The notes under the pieces: model-generated
Seen by the model: the letters and a program-made list of their open reading frames with translations, nothing else
Database searches by the model: none
Told to the model about the DNA's origin: nothing
In this document: positions 24,808 through 32,102 of the stretch, one piece after another
How positions within the stretch are numbered: position 1 is the first letter of the stretch
How the letters are laid out: every line of letters starts with the position of its first letter
Assembly (NCBI GenBank): GCA_035649575.1
Contig: DASRJH010000150.1
Span: 1-47,968 of the forward strand
Source: DASVAL01 sp035649575
GTDB lineage: Bacteria; Planctomycetota; UBA1135; UBA2386
Length of the DNA: 47,968 bases
Reading direction: 5' to 3'
Translations under genes and position numbers: made by a program

Positions 24808-24826
24808 GGGCATCCAGCGGATGCCC
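24808..24826. promoter_or_regulatory. Perfect inverted repeat in divergent intergenic region
   Basis: GGGCATCC-agc-GGATGCCC is a perfect 8-bp inverted repeat with a 3-base spacer, about 80 bases from both divergent start codons (24727 and 24910). It could be an operator for a dimeric regulator or an mRNA hairpin. Confidence 0.4.
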
Positions 24827-24909
24827 TCTGTAGTGGATCGCGGCCCACGCAACCCATCACTTCCGACGACCGACCCGTGCCACTGGCATCGGGTAGACTT
24901 GGGGGCGTC

Positions 24910-27900
24910 ATGCGACCGACCAGAACTGCCATTTCCCGTCTGCTGCTGATCGGGCTGCTGCCGCTTTCCGGTTGCGGCGCAGGCCTGATCACCGGTGTGG
25001 CCGTCAGCAACTCTGACGATCCAGTCGCGCGCGTGCCCGAGCTCAGCGTGAGTCCGGTGCTGCCGCTGGTTCCGCCGGCGGGCACCGTACGCACCGTCGT
25101 TGTCGCCAACGCGCAGATCACTGCGACGCCCCCCAGGTTGCGGGTGCGGCTCGAGGGGGCCGGAGTCGGCCAGGACCAGCTGAGCCCGATGCCTTCGAGC
25201 CAGGGTGGATCGACGCTGATCACGTTCACGCTCGACACGGCAGCGATTGCGGCCGCGGCGGGCGATCCGACGGCGGCGAATGTCAACGCGCAGCTCTCCG
25301 TGTTCGTCGACGACCAGGCGGTCGCACCTGCGGTGCCGGTCACGCTGGCGCGCCAGCCGCGCGCGGAGCTCGTGCTCGAGCCGGCCAAGCAGGAGCTGTT
25401 CTTGTCGCCGCTCGGTGAGCGCGTGCTGATACGGGTCCACGGCTTGCTCAGCACCCAGGTCGCAGGCCTCGAGGTTCTCGTGACCACACCCGATCCGAGC
25501 ACGACCGGGCCGCCGCAGCCGACGATCACGCGGCTCGCGTCGGATGTGCGGTTCGAGCCCGCGGGTGGCGGCGCCCCCGTGATCTCGGCGTTCGTGCCGG
25601 GCAATTCGTTCCCCGTGCGCGCGGTGCTGGTCGTGCGCGACGTGGAGGCGGGGCAGTCGACGCCGGTCGAGAACGCCTACTACGAGCCGAACATCGCAAT
25701 TGCGCTGCCGCGCCAGGGGCCGACGACGGGCGGCAGTCTCGTGACGCTCATCGGCACGGCGCTCGTGCCGCTCGACTTCTCGCAGGGAACGCCGACGCCC
25801 GCGTGGGACGATGTCGAGCTGTCGTTCGAGAAAGGCGATCCTGACCAGGCCGGACCACTTCGGGGGCGCATCACGACGCTCGCACCGCAGGATTTCCGGA
25901 CCGCGGAGTCGGGCAGCGACCGCCTCGTCTTCACGATGCCGCCGTCGCCCGACGGTCGTCCTGGCCAGGTCGACATCGTGCTGCGCGTGACGCTCGGCAG
26001 CGTCGTGGCGGAAGTGACGGCGAGCGGGTATTTCCTGTTCTCGAATCCCGATCCGTTCTTCGGCCCGCGCGGCACCGTGCTCGAACGGCTGCCGGTCACC
26101 GTGGCGCCGATCGCGCTCGACGGCGCGCCGAGCACCGGCGATGCGCCGGACTTCGTGGCCCTGACGGATCCAGGCGGCGTCGGGTTCCTGCAGCTGCTGC
26201 TCGCGCAGGAGAACGGCATGTTCCAGCGCTTCGCGGCGCCGCGCCAGATCGGCGACCACGAAGTCCCTGCCGAACGTCTGCCGCGCGATCTCTGCATCGG
26301 CGACTTCGATGGCGATCTGATCCCCGATGTCTACATCGCGAACGAAGGAGCCGCGACGGCGGTGCATCACGTCGTGCTCGGGCAGCGCCGGCCCAAGCCG
26401 CCGCTCGGTGCTGTGTGGCCGATCGACGCCGACCCCGGGACTTGGAAGTGCCGGACCGCGTTCTTCGACGGCGACTCGTTTCCCGACGTGCTGCTCGTGC
26501 CGGGACCGAATGCGCCGCCCGGGCTGCAGCCGCAAGTGCGGCTCGCACGGCCGGTCGACATCGGCCATCCGGCCTTCACGTCTTCGATCGTCGTGCCACT
26601 GCAGCGCTTTCGCTACGAGGCGGTCGAGGTCGCCGACCTCAATGACGACGGCAAGGTCGACATTGCGGTGGTGAGCGGCGGCACCGAGCTCGTGCTCCAG
26701 GTTGCCTGGGGGCGTGGCGACGGAACCTTCGACGTCTTCGGACAGGCTCTTGCATTCGGCGCACCGCCGGCAGCAACCGCGCATGCTCTCGAAGTGACCC
26801 CTTTCCTGATCGGAGGCACCTACCTGCCGCATCCCGATTCGGTTGCCGTCGGCCTGCACGCGTGCCGCGACGGCCCGCTGCAATCGCTCGGGCTCGTGCT
26901 GTCGGGCGTGGCACCGTCGGTTTCCCTCGAAACCCGTCCGACGGTCACGGTGTTCCGCCAGCCGACGGAGCACACGTTCGTCAGTCCGCTCGCGTCGGAG
27001 ACCACATCGTTGCTCATCGAGCCGATCGGCCTGAGTCTCGTCGCCGATCTCGACGTGGACGGCAAGGTCGAGATGGTCGTGGCGATGCGCGACGACCCGT
27101 TGCTCGTTTCGCTGGGGCTGCTGCAGTTCCGCAACGGTGGCTTCACCCCGATCAGCATCGTCGCGATCGGTGCCGAGTCGCCGCGCAAGATCCGGGCCCT
27201 GGTCTTCGATCGCGCCTTCCCTGCGACGCAGCTCTCCCCCGAGAAGAAGGCCGTGTTCATCGTTCACGAGACCGAGATCGATGCTTCGACGGAACGGCGT
27301 CTCTCGACGCTTCTCGTCCAGCGCGTGCCGGAGCTGCAACAACCACGGCTCCTGCCGCCGGACGCCGGCAATTCCGTTGGCTTCGGCATCCAGAACCTCG
27401 TCGGCGGCAACTTCCATGATGTCAGCGTGGCCGGCGGTGGCGCGGTGCGCGACCTCGCGCTCGTGCAACAGGAGCCGGACGAGATCGTGCTCGTCAAGAA
27501 CGACGGCTTCGGCGGCTTCCCGGAGCTCAGCAACCGCCTCGCGTTCCCGGGGCTGCTGCCCCATTCGTTGACCCTCTTGCCATCCCCGTCGCCGCAGGTC
27601 GATCGCCTCTTGTTCTGCGGCTCCGACTCGCGCCTCGGTGTGTGGCAGCGCGACGACGTGGCGCTTCGGAACGAAGCGATCCCTACGATGTACCAGCAGG
27701 TCGATGCGCTTTCGGAACCGTTGGTGACGGGTACGCCCCTGTCGGACGGCACCCGCATGCAGGTCGGCGATGTCGACGGCGACGGCATTCCGGATCTCGT
27801 CGTTCTGTTGTCGTTTGCACAGCCGACGTCGGGCGAGACTGCGCGGTTGGCGTTGCTGCGCGGCAAGCCCGGGTATGCGCCGGGCGAGTTCCCGTTCCTA

Positions 27901-28641
27901 CTGCCGACCACGCTGACGCCCGTGCACAGCAACGCGTCGTCGATCACACTCGGCGACTTCACGAACGCAGGGCTGGGTCAACCGAAACGGCTCGAGCTCG
28001 CGGTTGCGGTGCCCGTCGGCACTTCGCCGGGCGCGCCCGATGGAGATCACATCCGCTTCTACCGCTACGTGGCAGGCGCGATGCCGGCCGGCGATCGGTT
28101 CGAAGCGAGCGCTCGGCCCGATGGCCCACAGGTGTTGCTGGCCGGCAGCGCTCCGACCCAGGTCGTCGCCGGCGACTTCGATCGCGATGGCCTGGTCGAC
28201 CTGCTCGTGGCGTGCAAGGACGACAGCACGCTGCGTCTGTTCCGCAACACGGCAGCCGTGACGAGCTCCCCGGGCCACGTGGCTGTCGGCGCGTTCCACG
28301 AAGGGTTGACGTCGCCACGCCCGCTCGCACCGGGCGCGCCGACCGTGCTGCGCCTCAGCGACGTCAATGGCGACGGCAGCGTCGATTGTGTCGTGTGGGT
28401 CGAATCCACGTCGGGCTCCGTGCGCAGTACGACGGTGGCCTCGTATCTGAGCTCGGGAGCCGGTGAGTTCGTCGGACCGCGGTTCGCTTCGCCGACGCGC
28501 ATCGGCAACCGCGACGCGGTCTTGTCCGGCGATCTCGGCGACTGGAACCGCGATGACCTGCCCGATCTGCTGCTCGGCTGGAACACGTCGACGGTCACGA
28601 ACGACATCAACCTGCGCGTCATGTTCGGCGGAACCCGCTAG
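24910..28641 (+). CDS. Giant FG-GAP/VCBS-repeat lipoprotein with IPT/TIG-like domain
   Basis: This is a 1243-residue protein. The lipobox LSGC (Cys22) follows a hydrophobic signal segment. Beta-rich segments fill the first third, including an IPT/TIG-like domain (LPRQGPTTGGSLVTLIGTAL near 265). FG-GAP/VCBS calcium-binding-like motifs then recur: DFDGDLIPDVYIAN, DLNDDGKVDIAVVS, DLDVDGKVEMVVA, DVDGDGIPDLVVL, DFDRDGLVDLLVA, DVNGDGSVDCVVW and DWNRDDLPDLLLG. These repeats build beta-propellers used in adhesion and surface binding. TAGACT lies 10 bases before the ATG and no strong ribosome site is present. Role: probable cell-surface lipoprotein, ligand unknown. Confidence 0.85.
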   Translation: MRPTRTAISRLLLIGLLPLSGCGAGLITGVAVSNSDDPVARVPELSVSPVLPLVPPAGTVRTVVVANAQITATPPRLRVRLEGAGVGQDQLSPMPSSQGGSTLITFTLDTAAIAAAAGDPTAANVNAQLSVFVDDQAVAPAVPVTLARQPRAELVLEPAKQELFLSPLGERVLIRVHGLLSTQVAGLEVLVTTPDPSTTGPPQPTITRLASDVRFEPAGGGAPVISAFVPGNSFPVRAVLVVRDVEAGQSTPVENAYYEPNIAIALPRQGPTTGGSLVTLIGTALVPLDFSQGTPTPAWDDVELSFEKGDPDQAGPLRGRITTLAPQDFRTAESGSDRLVFTMPPSPDGRPGQVDIVLRVTLGSVVAEVTASGYFLFSNPDPFFGPRGTVLERLPVTVAPIALDGAPSTGDAPDFVALTDPGGVGFLQLLLAQENGMFQRFAAPRQIGDHEVPAERLPRDLCIGDFDGDLIPDVYIANEGAATAVHHVVLGQRRPKPPLGAVWPIDADPGTWKCRTAFFDGDSFPDVLLVPGPNAPPGLQPQVRLARPVDIGHPAFTSSIVVPLQRFRYEAVEVADLNDDGKVDIAVVSGGTELVLQVAWGRGDGTFDVFGQALAFGAPPAATAHALEVTPFLIGGTYLPHPDSVAVGLHACRDGPLQSLGLVLSGVAPSVSLETRPTVTVFRQPTEHTFVSPLASETTSLLIEPIGLSLVADLDVDGKVEMVVAMRDDPLLVSLGLLQFRNGGFTPISIVAIGAESPRKIRALVFDRAFPATQLSPEKKAVFIVHETEIDASTERRLSTLLVQRVPELQQPRLLPPDAGNSVGFGIQNLVGGNFHDVSVAGGGAVRDLALVQQEPDEIVLVKNDGFGGFPELSNRLAFPGLLPHSLTLLPSPSPQVDRLLFCGSDSRLGVWQRDDVALRNEAIPTMYQQVDALSEPLVTGTPLSDGTRMQVGDVDGDGIPDLVVLLSFAQPTSGETARLALLRGKPGYAPGEFPFLLPTTLTPVHSNASSITLGDFTNAGLGQPKRLELAVAVPVGTSPGAPDGDHIRFYRYVAGAMPAGDRFEASARPDGPQVLLAGSAPTQVVAGDFDRDGLVDLLVACKDDSTLRLFRNTAAVTSSPGHVAVGAFHEGLTSPRPLAPGAPTVLRLSDVNGDGSVDCVVWVESTSGSVRSTTVASYLSSGAGEFVGPRFASPTRIGNRDAVLSGDLGDWNRDDLPDLLLGWNTSTVTNDINLRVMFGGTR

Positions 28642-28681
28642 GTACGCGGCACCCACCTCTGGCGGCGGATCCGCGGGCGTC

Positions 28682-28687
28682 TATGGT
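28682..28687 (+). promoter_or_regulatory. Putative -10 element TATGGT, near-leaderless
   Basis: TATGGT sits 7 bases before the ATG at 28695 of the oxidoreductase gene, with no ribosome site between. It may serve a separate transcript from the upstream lipoprotein gene. Confidence 0.3.
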
Positions 28688-28694
28688 GCCGCGC

Positions 28695-29861
28695 ATGAGC
28701 CTCTCGCCACGCCCGCAACCGGCTCGTACCGGTGACAAGCCCGTCCTCAACGTCGCGATGGTCGGCCATGCCTTCATGGGGCGTGCGCACGGCAACGCAT
28801 ATCGCCAGGCCAACCACTTCTTCGACCTGCCGTTCCGCGTCGTGCCTGCCGTCGTCGTCGGTCGCGACGCCGCGCGGTCCAAGGCAGCCGCGCAGAAGCT
28901 CGGCTTCCATGCCCACAGCGCCGACCTCGCGGCCGTGCTCGCCGATCCCGACATCCATCTCGTCGACGTGGCGACGCCGAACGACAGCCACCACGCAATC
29001 GTCATGGCGGCCCTCGCGGCGAAGAAACACGTGCTCTGCGAGAAGCCTCTCGCGATGACCACGGCACAGGCCAAGGAGATGGCGGCGCTCGCAACCAGGC
29101 AGAAGGTGCGCACGGGCCTCTGGCACAACTACCGCCGCGCGCCGGCCACGCGGCTCGCGGCGAGCATGATCGCGCGCGGCGACCTCGGCGACGTGCGGCA
29201 GGTGCGCGCGGTCTACCTGCAGGACTGGCTCAGCGATCCGAAGGTGCCCGCGAGCTGGCGCACGAACAGGAAGCTCTGCGGCAGCGGCGCGCACGGCGAC
29301 CTCAACGCGCACCTGATCGACCTCACGCGCGCGCTGACGCGACTCGAGTTCGAGGCCGTGACCAGCGTGCAGCAGACCTTCACGAAGCAGCGGCCCGACG
29401 GCAGTGGCGGCACGAGCAAGGTCGACGTCGACGACGCTTTCTGCTTCCTCGCGAAGTTCGCGGGCGGCGCGATCGGCACCTACGAAGCGACGCGCACGGC
29501 GCCAGGGCGCAAGAACCACAACTGCATCGAGATCTCGGGCAGCAAGGGCTCGCTGCGCTGGAACCTCGAGCGCATGAACGAGCTCGAGGTGTTCTCGTTC
29601 GCCGACGCGCGCGACGGTCAGGGTTTCCGCACGATCATGTGCATGGACTCCGTGCATCCGTACGCGGCGAACTGGTGGCCCGATGGCCACATCGTCGGCT
29701 ACGAGCACACATTCGTGCACCACCTCGTCGACTTCGTGCAAGCCTTGCACACGGGCGAGCCGTTTGCCCCGGACTTCGAGGACGGCGTCGCGGTGCAGGC
29801 GGTTCTCGACGGAGCACTCGCGTCCGCGCAGAGTGGCGCGTGGGTCGCCGTAGCGCGCTGA
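28695..29861 (+). CDS. Gfo/Idh/MocA-family NAD(P)-dependent sugar oxidoreductase
   Basis: This is a 388-residue protein. The Rossmann start VAMVGHAFMGRAHGNAY replaces the more usual GxGxxG but keeps the pattern of this clade. LVDVATPNDSHHAIVMAAL and HVLCEKPLAMT follow, the latter being the conserved EKP motif with the catalytic-site Lys. C-terminal segments such as GAHGDLNAHLIDL and EISGSKGSLRWNL fit the substrate domain. Members oxidise or epimerise sugars and inositols, and the substrate cannot be read from sequence. A xylose-isomerase-like TIM barrel gene 1.2 kb downstream on the same strand suggests a joint sugar pathway. An alternative ATG lies at 28683. Confidence 0.87.
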   Translation: MSLSPRPQPARTGDKPVLNVAMVGHAFMGRAHGNAYRQANHFFDLPFRVVPAVVVGRDAARSKAAAQKLGFHAHSADLAAVLADPDIHLVDVATPNDSHHAIVMAALAAKKHVLCEKPLAMTTAQAKEMAALATRQKVRTGLWHNYRRAPATRLAASMIARGDLGDVRQVRAVYLQDWLSDPKVPASWRTNRKLCGSGAHGDLNAHLIDLTRALTRLEFEAVTSVQQTFTKQRPDGSGGTSKVDVDDAFCFLAKFAGGAIGTYEATRTAPGRKNHNCIEISGSKGSLRWNLERMNELEVFSFADARDGQGFRTIMCMDSVHPYAANWWPDGHIVGYEHTFVHHLVDFVQALHTGEPFAPDFEDGVAVQAVLDGALASAQSGAWVAVAR

Positions 29862-29870
29862 CAGCAAGGG

Positions 29871-29899
29871 CAGTGGCGTCGGCGGGTGTCACGCCGCTG
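29871..29899. terminator. Possible hairpin terminator between convergent genes
   Basis: CAGTGGCGT (29871-29879) pairs with ACGCCGCTG (29891-29899) with one G-T wobble, loop 11 bases. It lies in the 51-base gap between the convergent stops at 29861 and 29913. Confidence 0.3.
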
Positions 29900-29912
29900 A
29901 CCGTTCCCGCGA

Positions 29913-30866
29913 TCACTGGCAGATCTCGAGGCGGCTGTACCGGTAGTAGACCTGCAGCAGCAGGATGGCCGCCGCGGTCGTGCCATGGCGGCCGTTCTCC
30001 GTGCCGAACTCGCCTACGGGTTCCCAGCTGCCCTTGTGCTCGCCTTCCTTCAGCTGGCGCGCTACGACACTCGTGATCCGCTTGCTGGCTTCGGCCCAAT
30101 CATTGCTGCCGCGGAGGTAGAGCGCGGTGTAGGCATAGAAGCTGGTAAGCGGATCGCGCAGCGGATCGTCCAGCCAGGCCTTGCCCATCGCCGCGCCGTC
30201 GCCACCGGCCAGCGCGACGCGCAGACATTGCGCCGCCTCCTGCCGCGGCGTCTGGGGGGCGGTCTCCGGCAATGCAGCCACACAGGCCGCGAGTGCATCG
30301 GCTGCTGTCGCGACGGACTTCGCTCGTTCGCCGAGCTTCGCTGCGCGGATCGCGACGGCCTGGCGCAGCGACCGCACGATCATGTCGCACCACAACCGCA
30401 TCTCGGCCCCGGGGCTGCGCTGCATGGCCGCGAGCTGCGTGCGCAAGGCATCGACGGCCGCGACCACTTCCTCCGCCAGCGGCGCCGGGCCTCCGGTCCG
30501 CAGCACTTCGGCCAGCACGCAGGTCGCCATGGCGTGGTCCAGCAGCCAGTCCGGACCGGTGTGCAGCGCGATACGCCCCCTCTTGTCCTGCTGCTGTCGG
30601 AGCCACTGCACGCCTTTGTCGAGTGATCGGAACGTGCCGTCCAGCCGTGCCAGCGTCGCGCCGTCGCCGAGCTGCGCCAGCAACATGAGCGCGGTCACGC
30701 GCAGGTCGGCATACTCTCGCCCGCCGCCGCGCACCGCCGACCAGTTGCCCGCGGGCTCTTGCACGCGGGTGCAGTAGTAGGGCAGCTTGTCCACCGCCTG
30801 CGCTGGCAGGCCGAGGCAGAGCACGCTGCCGGCCAGGGCAGGCAGCAGTGTGGAGTGCAGACTCAC
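29913..30866 (-). CDS. Secreted alpha/alpha-toroid-like protein (terpene-cyclase-like fold), function unknown
   Basis: This is a 317-residue protein from a GTG at 30866. The signal peptide ends LPAQA near residue 21. The body is helical with toroid-type repeats: YADLRVTALMLLAQLGDG, LDKGVQWLRQQQDKRGRI, LLDHAMATCVLAEVL and a C-terminal NGRHGTTAAAILLLQVYYRY. This pattern occurs in planctomycete proteins annotated as prenyltransferase/squalene-oxidase-repeat proteins. The catalytic DxDD of hopene cyclases is not evident, so an enzymatic claim is not supported. The GTG start is supported by TAGAAC 7 bases upstream and by the clean signal peptide. Confidence 0.65.
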   Translation of the reverse strand: MSLHSTLLPALAGSVLCLGLPAQAVDKLPYYCTRVQEPAGNWSAVRGGGREYADLRVTALMLLAQLGDGATLARLDGTFRSLDKGVQWLRQQQDKRGRIALHTGPDWLLDHAMATCVLAEVLRTGGPAPLAEEVVAAVDALRTQLAAMQRSPGAEMRLWCDMIVRSLRQAVAIRAAKLGERAKSVATAADALAACVAALPETAPQTPRQEAAQCLRVALAGGDGAAMGKAWLDDPLRDPLTSFYAYTALYLRGSNDWAEASKRITSVVARQLKEGEHKGSWEPVGEFGTENGRHGTTAAAILLLQVYYRYSRLEICQ

Positions 30867-30873
30867 ACGCGCG

Positions 30874-30879
30874 GTTCTA
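30874..30879 (-). promoter_or_regulatory. Putative extended -10 element TGG-TAGAAC, near-leaderless
   Basis: On the minus strand GTGG-TAGAAC-CGCGCGT-GTG places the hexamer 7 bases before the GTG at 30866. It is identical over 11 bases to the element before the gene starting at 24727. Confidence 0.45.
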
Positions 30880-31040
30880 CCACGCAACTTGCTTCCGCGC
30901 CGTGACGGCGGGCAGGCAGAGCGACGAGGGCGAACGCGTGGCGTCGACGATGGGCCGTGGCGGCCGCGGCGCCGGGGTCGCCTTGCCCAGCATGCTCTGC
31001 TAGTTTCTGGTCGCTCCTCTCCTCGGATCGAGGTTCTCCC

Positions 31041-32087
31041 ATGATGAAAGGCCCGGGCATCTTCCTTGCGCAGTTCATGGCCGACACGGCCCCGTTCAAC
31101 CGCTTCGACACGGCCTGCCGGTGGGCCGCCGGTCTCGACTACACGGGTGTGCAGGTGCCGTCGTGGGATGCGCGTTGCATCGACCTCAAGAAGGCCGGCA
31201 CGAGCAAGAGCTACTGCGACGAGCTGCGCGGCACGGCGGCAGCGGCCGGCGTCGAGATCAGCGAGCTCAGTACACACTTGCAGGGCCAGCTCGTCGCCGT
31301 GCACCCGGCCTACACGTCGATGTTCCAGTGCTTCGCTCCAGGCGACGTGAACACGCCCGACGCGATGTGCCGTTACGGCACCGAACAGGTGAAGCTCTGC
31401 CTCAAGGCGAGCCAGAACCTCGGTCTGCGCGCGATGCCGACGTTCAGCGGTGCCTTGATGTGGCACACCGTGTACCCGTGGCCGCAACGGCCGGCCGGCC
31501 TCGTCGAGGAGGGGTTCAAGGAGCTCGCGCGGCGCTGGCGGCCGATCCTCGACTACGCCGACGATTGCGGCATCGACTGCGCGTTCGAAGTGCACCCCGG
31601 CGAGGACCTGCACGATGGCGCGAGCTACGAGACCTTCCTCGACCACGTCGACGAACACCCGCGCGCCTGCCTGCTCTTCGACCCGAGCCACTTCGTGCTG
31701 CAGCAGCTCGACTACCTCGAGTACATCGAGCTCTACCACGAGCGCATCAGGTGCTTCCACGTCAAGGACGCCGAGTTCCGGCCGAACGGTCGCACGGGCG
31801 TCTACGGCGGCTACCAGAACTGGCAGAACCGCGCGGGCCGGTTCCGTTCGACGGGCGACGGTCAGGTCGACTTCACGAGCATCTTCACCCTTCTCACGAA
31901 GTACGGCTACGAAGGCTGGGCGACGATCGAGTGGGAGTGCTGCTTCAAGGACAGCCAGCAGGGCGCCGAAGAAGGGGCGCCCTTCATCGCGCAGCATCTG
32001 ATCACACCGCCTGCGCGTGCGTTCGACGACTTTGCGGGCGGCAAGGTCGACAAGACAGCCGTGCGCCGGGCCCTCGGGCTCGAGTAG
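31041..32087 (+). CDS. Sugar phosphate isomerase/epimerase (xylose isomerase-like TIM barrel)
   Basis: This is a 348-residue protein. Motifs of the AP-endonuclease-2/xylose-isomerase TIM barrel are visible: FDTACRWAAGLDYTGVQVP near the start, IDCAFEVHPGEDLHDG with metal-ligand Glu and His, LLFDPSHFVLQQLDY, CFHVKDAEF, and WATIEWECCFKD near the end. These supply the divalent metal site used in isomerisation or epimerisation. The ATG at 31041 has a GAGG ribosome site 7 bases upstream. Genes of this type frequently sit beside Gfo/Idh/MocA oxidoreductases, as here. The precise sugar is unknown. Confidence 0.87.
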   Translation: MMKGPGIFLAQFMADTAPFNRFDTACRWAAGLDYTGVQVPSWDARCIDLKKAGTSKSYCDELRGTAAAAGVEISELSTHLQGQLVAVHPAYTSMFQCFAPGDVNTPDAMCRYGTEQVKLCLKASQNLGLRAMPTFSGALMWHTVYPWPQRPAGLVEEGFKELARRWRPILDYADDCGIDCAFEVHPGEDLHDGASYETFLDHVDEHPRACLLFDPSHFVLQQLDYLEYIELYHERIRCFHVKDAEFRPNGRTGVYGGYQNWQNRAGRFRSTGDGQVDFTSIFTLLTKYGYEGWATIEWECCFKDSQQGAEEGAPFIAQHLITPPARAFDDFAGGKVDKTAVRRALGLE

Positions 32088-32102
32088 GCCACTCGACTCC
32101 AG

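Noticed and set aside
24490..27564. A 1024-codon open frame on the minus strand antisense to the FG-GAP lipoprotein gene
   Set aside because: It is rich in Arg, His and Asp with no domain pattern and mirrors a well-supported gene. Long antisense frames are expected at this G+C.
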